From Phoronis australis (taxonomy: Eukaryota > Phoronida > Phoronidae): 39,280 bases of DNA. A program made the position numbers and the translations under genes. Position 1 is the first letter of the stretch. Every line of letters begins with the position of its first letter. Positions 1 through 11,500 of this stretch are shown here, piece by piece. The stretch spans positions 266,582 through 305,861 of the forward strand of contig NMRA01000146.1 of the NCBI GenBank assembly GCA_002633005.1, in the 5' to 3' direction. The notes under the pieces were generated by a model. The model searched no databases. It saw nothing but the letters and a program-made list of their open reading frames with translations, and was not told the DNA's origin.

Positions 1-709
1 GTTTAACACAGACGCAGCTGTAAAACATATGCTGAAAGGTCTGGACTTCGCCACAGTAGGGACATTGGTCTGTTTGTGAAATACCAAATATTTTTAACAT
101 TTTGTTTGTATAAATTCTTTTGTGAATGAAAAAGTATTTAAACATTGACAAATGAGGGTTTATGGGTAGATTAAAAGGGAGATTATATATTTCTTTAATT
201 TCGGCGTCTGTGTAGTAGTTGAGTAAAAACGCATAATTATCTGGTTTTACAGAAAACTTGTGAATAAATGTGTTTTTGATCCATGGAGTGGAACTATTGA
301 AGAATAAAAATCTAATGTTATTACAACTAACAATCCTTCTATCCGACGGACCCAGAACTTTCTTCAAGGTCGTTGTGGTGGAATAAAATGGTATGATAGA
401 CGTATCCTTTAAGTTATAATTTTTCTTAATGCTTTCCCATTTAAGAAGTTTGTTCTGGCTATCTAAAAAATCTTCGCAAAATATGAGGCCTGCATTGTAC
501 AGATCTTGGTAAAATAATGATTTACCGCTAACAGTTAAGTTACAATTGTTCCATATCACTTGTTTGGCTATTGGTACTTCATTAAATATTTCAGGATTAA
601 GAATATCTAAGGTTGAGAGAACATCTTTGTAAAAAGGGTTCTTAATTTCACATTTTAGGGTTTTCAGTTCAAAATTGGATGAAAAAATGAGGACATCAAA
701 GTGATGTTG
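1..709 (-). mobile_element. LINE (non-LTR retrotransposon) ORF2 C-terminal fragment
   Basis: Read on the minus strand, one frame stays open for about 236 codons from an in-frame TAG at 712-710 to the window edge. Its lower-coordinate end reads QCPYCGEVQTFQHMFYSC (about 13-66), the C-x2-C...H-x4-C zinc-finger motif found just after the reverse transcriptase of L1/Tx1-like and related LINEs. Upstream are segments typical of this C-terminal region: IPFYSTTTTLKKVLGPSD, NAGLIFCEDFLDS and LSMFKYFFIHKRIYTNKML. Endonuclease and the catalytic RT core are absent, so this looks like a 5'-truncated insertion whose 3' end lies left of the window. The clean frame suggests a fairly young copy. The clade is inferred, not tested. 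Confidence 0.85.
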
Positions 710-805
710 CTATAAATACCTTATGCACGTAGAGGGACACTTTAGGAGGCCATCGATTCCTTCCTACGCCTACAAATACTCCCGTTACCTTTCTTTTTCT
801 TTTTC

Positions 806-944
806 TTCGAGCAGTCCCTCGTTCAGTTCCTAAAATCGGTAACTCGTCATGGCAGGGGATATGACGTCATACCACCTGCCTTGCGAAGTGTTAAAAATAG
901 CGAGTTTCTACCGATTTTGGGAACTGAACGAGGGACTGCTCGAA
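806..944. mobile_element. Foldback / MITE-like palindromic element
   Basis: Two 36-bp arms, 806-841 and 909-944, are inverted copies of each other with a single mismatch. They end in TTCGAGCAGTCCCTCG and its reverse complement. Between them a second near-palindrome (851-880, GGCAGG...CCTGCC) is centred on ATGACGTCAT. No coding capacity is seen, and no convincing target-site duplication was found. Confidence 0.75.
861..870. promoter_or_regulatory. CRE-like palindrome ATGACGTCAT
   Basis: A perfect 10-bp palindrome containing the CREB/ATF consensus TGACGTCA, at the centre of the foldback element at 806-944. The match is exact; regulatory function is only inferred, and the palindrome may exist because of the element's own symmetry. 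Confidence 0.3.
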
Positions 945-2970
945 GGGGCATTTTGTCGAGTTGTAAAGAATTAAATACATCGACGGCCTCCAAATGAGTC
1001 TCTCTATGCGCAAAAGATAACTCATAACAAGGTGATTTTTATTTTTTAATTCAGTGTGAGGCATACTTCGCCGAAAAGCTTCCAGCGTATGAAGGCCTAT
1101 AGGAGCTCTACCGTCTGCAGTTCAACTAGAGACGGTTTGTCATGCTTTTGCCAGCCCTCACAGGCTCTGCCTCAAGTAGCACATGTTAATTTTGTGCTGT
1201 TTAAAATTGTCGCCTGTGTAAGTTACAAGTGGGTCGAACATTGAGGAAAATTTTTTACCAGTTGTGTGTGGTAGTCATTTGTTACTACTAGTTTACTGTA
1301 GTGAAGTCTCGTTCGTTAGCGACTTCTCGGTCCCTCGGATATCCCCTCCTGGTACTCAATCCCTCGATTTTGAGGCCGAATATCGACCCCATTCCCTTCT
1401 TAAATGTTTGAAAAATCACGATATTCTTGTGAGGCCCAAAAATTCTCAAGTGATAAAAAATTCCCCTCAAGGTTCGAATCACTTGCAACTCGCATAAGTG
1501 ACAATTGAACTGAGCGCAAAATCTTAGTTTTGGCTAGTTGAGGCGGAGCCTGTGAAGGCATGAATCAAGGTGGGAGGTGTAATTGGTAGAAATTTCCCCT
1601 CGTCCCAAAAAATTCCCCTCTCAGAAGACACAGGCACCATTCCTCTCTGATAATTAGAGCTCTGTACCTCCAGGGATAATTCTGGACTGCGCCAATGTGC
1701 CATTAGAGTATAAAAAAATAAGTCTCATATACATTGCAGCAGTGCGCCCCCAGGCGTATCTTTTAAAACGCAACACTCTTCCAAGAAATGCTAGATTCTA
1801 GTCAATTTACAGCCAGTGGCTTCTTATTCCGCCACAGCTGCAGTCTGTTTGAAGTCATTGTATGGAATTTTTAAATATAAAAGGACTATTACATGAACAT
1901 GGCTCTGTTCTTATTTTGATTGCAGTGGAGTTTTTGTTTCATATGTTACCACTTTTAAATATACTATCTCTGCTGGGCACAACTTTTTAAAAAAGGCACA
2001 CTTTTTTTTTCACCGGGTGCACCCAAAGGGCACTAACTGTTTCAAACCTGGTCAAGAATGTCCCTGTGCCTCCTTATTGTCCATAAGTGTTTGCAGCTCT
2101 GCAATACTGTTTAATTTTGGTAAATATTGTGTTGTTCTTTATTTACTGTCATGATGACAACCGCTTACGATCACCTCTACTGTTACACGACATTGCCGTG
2201 CATTAACATTTTACAAACTTTCAGTCATATAACCAGACAAGTTTTACACTACGTGTATTAACCTCACTCTGTTTGCAATGTGGCCGGCCTTGTTCCAAAG
2301 CTGTTGGACACTCACTACACAATTACACCATTTGGGTCTTGTAGACAAAACATACCAAACACCCTGTCCACATTTGATAGAGTACATGTATCTGTTTCGC
2401 ATTATACTTACCCACATAAGCATTGTTACCAAAAACTGGCCCGTGTATTCGAGGATAAAGTATGCAATTTGAAAATATACGTTGAAAAATACATGCCAAA
2501 ATTGCAGTACTGACCAGCCATTTGAATGTCATCAAGATAATTCAAGGTAAGGCACAAACGACGATAACTCTGAACACAAAACTCCCTCCATTTGTTCACT
2601 CTCTTTATATTTTGCAACCTGAACAATTGAAAAACTTCCATTAAAAGGCTTTGGTGAGGCATTTTATGCTCAGGTGTATTGATGCGAGAGACTGAAGCAG
2701 AGCAAATCTCGCGAGAATAAAATTGTATGTGATACTGCTTACACATGCACTAGGTTTGCAAGAAATAAAAAAACTCTGAAGTACTTACACTTGATATGGA
2801 AAATTTGTTTACTAAGTGATTTGAGTTGGCTGCTTTGGCACTGCTTACGTCCCATAGATATGGACAGAGTTGTTCAGCAGAATTGCCAAGTGCAAGGTAC
2901 CTGTTATTTCGGCTTAATGAACAGTCATGGTTTGGCTTATAAAACTGCGAGGAAAGAATGGTTGTTTTGA
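945..2970. other. Non-coding stretch, no recognisable feature
   Basis: Only short open frames on both strands (up to 106 codons at 2426-2746, minus). None resembles a known domain or has convincing splice borders. Confidence 0.5.
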
Positions 2971-3034
2971 AGAATAAATTAGTATGAGAATAAATTAGTA
3001 TGAGAATAAATTAGTATGAGAATAAATTAGTATG
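2971..3034. repeat. 16-bp tandem repeat, four exact copies
   Basis: The unit agaataaattagtatg occurs four times head to tail without a mismatch (2971-2986, 2987-3002, 3003-3018, 3019-3034). The perfect identity suggests recent expansion. Confidence 0.95.
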
Positions 3035-3688
3035 AGAGGCTCTGGTAGACTTGAAGGCCTGGTAAACTGTTTAAGGTTCAGCAACTCTAGCGTATTGAAA
3101 TACTCTGGAGAAGAAGATAACAAGACAATGTCTCCGGATACCAGCGATCCAGTGATCCCTGAAATGCGAGTGCATATGTGAATTTGGATATACTAGTGCA
3201 GAATTTCCGTAGTAACTGTTACGAGCAGGCTTTTTTGGCCGTGTCAAGCGTTGAGTTATTAAATTATAGCAGCCTTTTTGACTGTTATGTTGTACATTGA
3301 TATGATTATGTTATCGATACCATAGCATTGTTTTGTTACGGATGCACCCTCTCAATTCTGTATAAAAACTAATGGTCACGTGAATCAGTTTTCAGCAGAT
3401 TATTATAGTATAAAGTCAAAAATTAGATTCTTCAGTCTTTCTACTTCAGAACACTTTGTTGTGTACTACGCTGCAGATACTTGATGAACCGCCAAAATCA
3501 ATAATTTCTTACATAGCCTTAGAAGTGAATCGTGGTAATTGGAAAACAATCTAAATCAATAATATGCCTGCTGATGAATCATCCCCCATTACCCTGTGAA
3601 TGGTGCATTCTCACTTCAGTTCTCAATAACTGTGATGTTGATGAAGAATAATGCAGGACTCAGTCTAAGACGGTCTACTTTATCAATA
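3035..3688. other. Non-coding stretch, no recognisable feature
   Basis: AT-rich DNA without a credible open frame. It may contain the promoter or an untranslated exon of the downstream FASTK-family gene, but no start site can be placed from the sequence. Confidence 0.4.
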
Positions 3689-3826
3689 TGTGTGTGCAGC
3701 TTATGTGATTCTTTCCTTATTGGTGAAACTACCGGCTATCTTAAGACCCAGGTGAAAGAACATTTTGATACTGATAACAATTCTCATAGTAATTGTCATT
3801 GGAAACCTAGTGCAGATGGAGTTGAT
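3689..3826 (+). pseudogene. GIY-YIG endonuclease fragment of a retroelement (relic)
   Basis: This frame reads ICVCSLCDSFLIGETTGYLK followed by TQVKEHFDTDNNSHS. That matches the pattern C-x2-C-x3-(Y/L)IGET-x3-L-x3-(I/V)KEH...SH seen in GIY-YIG nuclease domains attached to Penelope-like and related retroelement proteins. After NNSHS the similarity fades and a stop follows at 3827-3829. No reverse transcriptase is recognisable upstream. It appears to be a short dead remnant; the exact element class is an inference. Confidence 0.5.
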
Positions 3827-4148
3827 TAACTGCTATGCGCTTACGCAGTTACGTGTCTTCTTTTTCTTAATACCATATCGGTTGTTCTTTGCCGAAGTTT
3901 CTCTGCTATGCAGAACGACCACTGCTGCCTTGGGTTTTGTTACCAAATGTGTGGGGACACTCCACCTACACTTAAGTGTGACGAGTTGCACCATTGCAAG
4001 GTGCTCTATAGCTACACAGCTGTTGGTTATCTCACTTAAGGTTTAGTGCGTACACTGTAAGCATTAGACAGAAGAAACATGAATGTGTTCGTTCATTCAG
4101 TACATCCTTTGTGCAGAATTCAGCATTGGGTTGTTATTTCCAGGTAGA
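3827..4148 (+). other. Upstream region of FASTK-family gene, possible 5' UTR acceptor
   Basis: An in-frame TGA at 4080-4082 precedes an ATG at 4083, so translation cannot start further upstream in this frame. A plausible splice acceptor (ttgttatttccag, AG at 4142-4143) lies six bases before the ATG at 4149, which suggests that the main coding exon begins at 4144 and that a 5' UTR exon lies upstream. The 4083 ATG would add 22 hydrophobic residues if the acceptor is not used. Confidence 0.4.
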
Positions 4149-5535
4149 ATGAAGAGAGCAGCTTGGAGTTCTGCACAAGCACTTGCCACTAGATGTCATG
4201 GTTGTTACCTCAGGAGAGTTATTACGTCGTTCTCCGTAAATATGACATATGACAATCATAGAACGTCTTGTTTTCGCTCAATTGATAGTAAACGACTGCT
4301 GGTGAGTATGGTCAGTGCGAAAGACTTGTTCAATGCTTCGAGAGACCGAAGAAGAATAGATAAGAAGATAAGTAATGGTCAAAAAGACAACAAAGTGGTT
4401 GGAGTAAATCATCGTGAGGCCAAGAGACGACTCGACTGGTCTGTGGCATATCAACTACGACGCAATGTCTTTGATAGGGAGTGTTACACAAACACAGTAT
4501 TCATCCAAACAGACAAGCCAGTTCCACCACAGGCATTGGAAAATCTGTCTCGCCAAGACCTTAACGCATTAGATGACAGTGCGCTTGAAGAAAAGTTAGC
4601 CGTTGTTGGAAACGCTGAACTGTCGCAGAAGAAAACAGATCTGTTCAAGATGTTCGATGATGAATTTCAGTCGCGTCTTCACAAAATGAAGATTTGGCAG
4701 TTGTTGTATGTGGCGGATGTATTCATCTCCTGTCAGTACAAGGCAACCCGTTTTATGGAAAAGCTGCTTTGTTTTGTGGCTGACAGGTGGGAGATGTCTA
4801 GTATCTCTCCTCAAGAGGTCACTCAGGTTGCATTTATTATTGCTGTTAACGGACGTTGCAATATAGAGCTGCTGACGGCGATGGAGAAATATGTCCACCA
4901 AAATCTGGAAGCGTTCCGACTCGACGAAGTGTCGGTGATTTGTCTGGGGTTCTATCGTACGCGCACGTCATTTCGTAGTTACCCACTAATGGATGGCATA
5001 GCTGGTAAGGTGCTGTCGGACTGGAGTGACATGCATGTACAGTCGCTGAACAATATTTTCAAACAGTTCAAATATGGTGGCTACATGACACCGAGTTTCT
5101 ATAACACTCTTGGACACCATGTTGCTGTGCAGTATGCCAGTCGGAAAATAACTGACGTTAAAGCAGACATCTTTCAGGTGCTATTCTTGTATGCTTCTTC
5201 ACGGATCTATAACGAAAGTTTGGTGACGACAGCGCACGACAGATTTGTGGAGTTCATATTTAGTGAACAGGGGAACTCGAGCGATGTGCTTGGAAAATTC
5301 CGCGGAAAAGACGTAGCAAGACTTCTGTGGGCATTTGCAACGTTTGGGTTTGACCTCAATGAAACTGTGGTCGACTCTTTGGTGGCTAATTTTAGGTCAA
5401 GGATTCACAGTGGAGAAGTATCGCAATATCCAGGGATACTCGTCGATGTTCTATTGTCTTTAGCCTATCTGGGTCATTATCCTGATGCTCTCCTGGATCA
5501 CTTCTTCTCAAAAACCAATTTAAACGCTGTCTGGG
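4149..5535 (+). CDS. FASTK-family gene, coding exon 1
   Basis: Residues 1-462 plus one base of codon 463. It holds the presequence and the helical-repeat region, and ends in SLAYLGHYPDALLDHFF...NAVW, a stretch typical of FAST_1. The donor is GTAAGT at 5536-5541. The frame runs on to a stop at 5613-5615, so an ORF caller adds about 26 intron-encoded residues. Confidence 0.9.
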
Positions 5536-8500
5536 GTAAGTTTTGTCTGTGCGGAGGATGTGCAATAACGTTATTTTGTCTCTATATAGCCCTTAACTAT
5601 GTTGATATCTGGTAAACCATATGTTTGTATGCGACTGCACTGTCGTACAGCTTTTAATTTCATAAATTGGTAATACTTAGGCCCATTAGTGTTACAGATT
5701 CATTCAATCATAGTAGTGGCATTTAAAAAGGCTGTTATCTGCCTTCTGTCAAATTAGAGGCAATTTCAGGACTTCAAGGTGGTTTGCTACTGGTAGAGAC
5801 TAGGATCCAAAAATTGGTTTTTCACAGTTGGTCATTTTTATCCCCTGCATGGTCTCAAGAAATAACAAAAGTTGTGTCTTTTTCTGTTTAATATTAGCAT
5901 TCTGGAAATGGCTTTCGCATTGTATCCAAGGTATCTTAGGCACCATTGTGAGTGCAGAAGTGTTGTTAATTCTTTGCCAATCCAGAAGTAACTTATCATC
6001 TGAGTACGGAGTTAATTTGACGCCAGTTTTGAAGCAGAGAGTAGTCATCGACTACTAGTCGAGTGTCGGGTTTCACTCAAAATAATGTGCCACTTAAATG
6101 TAAAATTCCATCGAAGTACAACCTAGTCCCTGTGTCTGACCTTTGTGTGGTGATGTACTAAGACGGTTTTGAGTTGATCCCATTAATCTTGATGTAGGTG
6201 CACAAGTCTACTTGAACGAAAACATCAGACATGATTTCTGCAGTGATCCAGCCAGTGCTACAAATCCTTGAGCTGCTATAAACTCCTGAAACACATCCAG
6301 CAACTTTTCAGCTGTTATTCAATAACTTTATAACTGACTCTTGACTAACCCTGTCTGCTGATGCTGTAACTTGACCTATATCTTTATCTTAAACTCTTTT
6401 GGGGGCTCTCACTAACCCCTTGTTCGTGACAATATTCTGGAACTTATCACAAGTATTAGGAACACGTTTTAGAACTTCTCGGAAACCACCCAATCATTGT
6501 ACTAACAAAGTCCATGTTTTAACCTATGGTTCTATGTTAATCGAGTCATTGAAAAACTAGAATGTTCTAAAGTATTCAGTTGTCACTATATTCACTGGCC
6601 TAACCGCTTAACTAGGAGATTTTGGTCAATCAAGCTAGTGAACAATCAAAACAGCTAGATATCGAGAAACTAGTGTCATTCTAGTGTTGACAATTTTTCA
6701 TATCATTCCAGATCACCCTATACCAAGCAAAAAAGTAGAGGCAGTGTTAATATGGCAGAGCTCACTAATTGAAAGTCCATCCTTCCAATTAAATGATGAA
6801 AGCAGTGTAAGTTCTTGAGGGGTTTGCTTCATGAAAAGTGATGTATTTTAAAAGGCTTTTGGTATGCATTGCTCGGGTGTTTAGTGGAATAAAGTTTTTT
6901 GCCCGATAAATGCTAGCACATCATTCTCAGTTTAGAAACACTTTGTGAAAATTATCCAAGCAACTAGCAAGTACAAGTATGCTTTCAGAGATACTGCAGT
7001 AATTTGCTGAGGTGTGCTTTGAAATCGTTTCTCAGAAATAGCTGTCAGGAATGTAAGGTGTAATTTCTGACTATGCCTTCGGTTCATATTTTTGTGAAAT
7101 GTACCCCAGAATTGTACAGCTTTAAGGCAACATGTTTCTATGATGCAATCGTAATTGCTTATATTTCTCTCTTTCTGAATGTTTTTAAAGTAACTTTTAC
7201 CAATGTCAACGTGGAGCTGTGTTCCACCTTGAGGCACATCTCTGGAAGCACTGATTTTAGACCTTAGCACAGTGAAAACTCCCCTACTCAATTTTATCCT
7301 TTTTTATTTCTCACACTCTTTCTTTGATGATCGCATGTTTAGCATTCACCCCTCAAAAGCACTAATTATGAACAAAGTCTGTTGTTGGCTAGATTATTTC
7401 CTCTCAACTTCACAACTGTTTGAAGCGATATCAGATGGATTACATTTTCTGGGATTGAAGCGTACTGACAGTTTGTTTTTTCTTTTAGTCTACCATGCTT
7501 GGCGCTGGCGCGTTATGCGAAGCGCCATGTCAAGCCACCTTGTAGAATGTGAGCCTGGGGTCTTAGTCTTTTTACTCTAAATCATACTCAAAAAATATGT
7601 TTGAAATGCTCTGTTCTCTTTTAATACAAAACCTAAGATAATGATCTAACACTCTGTGCACCCTGGTGTATTATGGTTTACCCGCGAGAGTGTGTGGTGT
7701 CGGACAGTCCACTAACACTGGTTGAAACTGAAGATTTTGAGTTCAGGATTGAACCTGGTATGAAGTATATTATCCCTTTTTCTCACAACGCTGAACAGTG
7801 CTCATCATCGGCTGAAAAACTAAAATAACCTTTACGCTAAATGTTAACTATCCACACTGCTGTTTTGTTTATTTTCTGTGTTTTTAGCATTCTTGTTGCA
7901 GCCTTGGTTCTCACTTATTCTGATATTTCAGGTTCACATAGCTCAGTTGGCTTACAGACTTCCTGTGAATGCAAATCACAGTGTTGAGATGGAGTTAAAG
8001 CGACGGACTGGGTTGCAGGAGATACTTCGGTCTCTACAGCGGCTGTTGCCTGGCCACAAGGTCAGGTGTACTTTTCCTTTGCCACAGTTCACCACAGCAA
8101 GTAAGTCAAAGATATGTGGACCTATGTTGCGCTGAAGTTCTTAACAGTAATCATTGGTAATTTCAGAAATGTGCAAGTGGCACTTATGACGATTAATTTT
8201 TGGCAGAATAATTGAGGCAATACAGTAATCTGTCCCAGGCTGACTTGTATATCTATTATATCTCTGAAAGGTCAGTCTGTGCTGCTTCTGTTTCCTCCTG
8301 ATAAGTGCAATACAATGTATTCATTCAGTTACCTGCATCTGCGGTTTTGTTTTCTCCATTATTAGTGTGTATAACTGAACATTACATTGTTGATAAAGTA
8401 TTTCTCCTCGGTTATCATGTTGTAATAGTTGCTGTGTGACTGGCTTGGAGTGACTTGAATATTACGACAAAAATTTGGAATTATCTCTCCACTTGACGGT

Positions 8501-11500
8501 TGCTGAATAAAGTCGAGTAATTATGAGCGCACAGCAGTGTACCAATATTTTTTTTTAGAAATTATGTCCATCGCTGGCAGTATTCTCACAGACTTTGAAG
8601 TGTTGCTCGAGTGAAATTCATTTGGAGCGAGAGTCTTAATTTCTGGTTTGATCCACTGATCAGTTTTCGTGAATCTGAAATTTATACTTTTTTTTAACGC
8701 TCACAGTTAAAGCTACATATGCAGCCGTCTTGAACAAGTTTTTGTGCCTGTAATATCATATACTAAATCTTAAGTGATAACGAGTTAGCTCTTTTTTGTG
8801 CGTAAAATTTAAACCCATTTGTATTGTGTTGACAGTTTCATATATTTTGGAGTCTCGCTGCGTTTGTCTGTCAGCAAGGACTCTTACTGAGTTGCCGTTT
8901 TTTTGCCAGGTATAACTGTTGAACAGCAACCTACAAACAGTGTAGCACCATTGAACAAAACTAGACCAGACAGTGTGTTGGGATCGATGCAACCACAAGG
9001 TGGTGCTAGCGTGTTGTCGCAGTTGCTCCATGAGAAGGATGCCAATTATGAGTTACCATGGATACTTAATGATGGGTGAGCCGTGAGCCTATTGCGTTTG
9101 CTCAAAATTTTGCTTACCTTTGATTGGAGTTTTTAAGTACCAGTCCCAGAGTCAATGCTGCACTACTGGTGACAAATTTTTGTCCAACTATTTGGAAACT
9201 AGTTGGGTTCCTACCAGAAAAGAGCCTACTGACCTGCTTATTTTTAGCCGACTTGCAACACACTGTGTAGTCTATTGCAGTGCAGACTTCAATGTAGGCT
9301 TCTTGATAGTCCCTTAAAAAGCTGTTGTCTAACTACATTCTGTGAAATGATTTCAGGAAGTCTAGGTTTGCTGTAATGCTGTAACTTGTCAAGGAATGTT
9401 AAGATGTCTTGCTTTCTAGTGCTTTTGTAGTCAGATATTGTTTTAATGTGCATTATCATTTGCTGTGTTAGCTCATTTACTTAACAAATCTTTCAGATAT
9501 GAGGAGAATGTTCTCAATTATCCTTCTATGAGGAACCAAGACTACAGTCACAAGAGGTGTGTTGATGCGCTACTCAGTTTTTTCTTCAACTAATATTAAA
9601 TAATAGATAATTTTTCGCCCCAAGCATTGTGGAAGTGAAAACTCATACATAGCTAGTTATAAGCCAGCCTCCACGTCTGAGTTACCACTTAAATGAAATC
9701 TGATATGCAAGTTCACCCATTAGTTTTAGAGATAAAGCTTCAATGTTTATTCCATTAGGAAGTGCCTTCTGCAATTCATTGATTATTTCTGTGTTCAGCT
9801 CATAGTTGTCCCTCACTGACAAGCTGAGGAGGTCAGGCAAAGCCTCCAAGTTGGATCAGGTTGAAAAGAGGTTTTTCATGGTCTCTGTGAAAGTATGTTT
9901 TTTAAGTAAAATCAACTTACTCGTAGACCTTGGAATTGGAGTTCGAATGTTTCGAACTGTGCTCTACAGTTCGTTTTCAACGGTTGGTTGGTGGGCGTCC
10001 TGGTTTCCGGCCCTTATGTTTCCCTGAAGTAATAAACTGGACAAGCCCACTGGCGTGGGAGAACATCTTGGTATCCCTGACCACACTGTATATGACAAAC
10101 ATGCCAAGATACTGGCCAAAGAAGAAAACTGGTTTTCTGGGAAGATCAAAGCATAGTTCGAAACGTTCGAACTCCAATTGCAAGGTCTGCGAGTAAGTTG
10201 ATTTTACTTACAACCAGTTGCATCAGATTTTCCCATATTTGGACATGAATATTTTCCAAAGTTGGCCCTTTTCATATCTCGATGGTCCAAAGCATTACCA
10301 TCTCATGGTAGCTATGGTCTGCAGGTGAATATGGATAAAGCCTTTGTTTAGCGCTACTTATTTTTTATGAAATAAATGAAGAAATGAAATTTCACTTTTC
10401 CGCCATTGTGTCCTAAATTGTGCAGATTTTATCGTACTCTGCATTCAAGTAACACACTACAATTAAATCCTAATTGTATTACTTTCGGTAATCATTTGCA
10501 TGTTTGGAAGGTGTAATTACTTTCTTCCATGACAATATACTGTGTTCAACTTCATATTTACTTCTGTCTGATCATTATTAGTTACTATATCAGTTGAGTT
10601 TTATTATGATATGAATGCAGTTATCCTATTTCATTCACAATCTTTAGGCTCGCTTTCTGAGTCGCGACAGAATGAAACACAAATATGAGGTTAAGTTCTT
10701 ATTTAATTTGCATTGGGGGATCGTATAAAGTGTTAAACTTTAACTCCTTCTCCAGGTATGTCGTTGAAGTTCATGGCTTCAACCAATATGCCTCTTGTCA
10801 GTCACGGTTATTGGGACTTCACCGAATGAAAGTTCGTCAGCTGAGACTGTCTGGACACCACGTCTTTGTTGTGAGTACCATTTTGTAATACGCATTCAAG
10901 CTTGAAGTGAAATTGATGTTTGTCTTATTTCTCAAGAGTATAGCTATCAATAAGTAGAATTATACTGGGACTTATCCTAAGAAGAAAACATAATCTTGCA
11001 TATAAGACTCTGTGAGTCTGTGATCATCAAAGATTGTTTGATGTTTTTGCTAGTGATAATGTGTTATTTTAAATATTTGATTCTTGAAGATCTTACAAAT
11101 AAAAAATCAACAAACATTTTGATATAGAAATATACATATAGAAATATTCATAGCCTGTGGTTCCCTTTGAGGACGCGTTGTTCTTGTGTCTGAACATTCG
11201 TATGTCTTAAAAATGTTGTTGCTGCAACATTTTCAAAACATAGCTGCACATTTTGATCATATTTTGTGAGACATCTCCAGGGGCCAGTCGATATCTTCGC
11301 GAAATAACTGCAGATTTTGTTCATATGTGTACTGAGATGTAGGTGGGAAAATGTCAGTCGATTTTGTTGTTCCTGGCATCATGTTCAAGTTCACTATGAT
11401 AAAATCAAGTTTCCAACTGGAAATAGTTGACGCGATATCTCAAGCAGGAAGCTCTGCAGTTTCCTCGTATTATGTACTGAGGTGCGGGTTCGCCCCCTGC

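Noticed and set aside
1056-2746. Several ORFs of 62-106 codons
   Set aside because: Mostly non-ATG starts, overlapping on both strands, no recognisable protein features.
4083-4148. Alternative start at 4083 for the FASTK-family protein
   Set aside because: A splice acceptor at 4142-4143 and the presequence-like residues after 4149 favour the later start; kept only as an alternative.
5536-5615. Continuation of the exon 1 frame to a stop at 5613-5615
   Set aside because: A consensus GTAAGT donor at 5536 and the good fit of the 6712 exon show this is intron read-through.
8756-9031. Minus-strand ORF of 91 codons
   Set aside because: It lies antisense to coding exon 4 of the FASTK-family gene and has no known domain.
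9930-10196. Overlapping ORFs on both strands of 60-90 codons
   Set aside because: They result from the inverted arms of the intronic foldback element.
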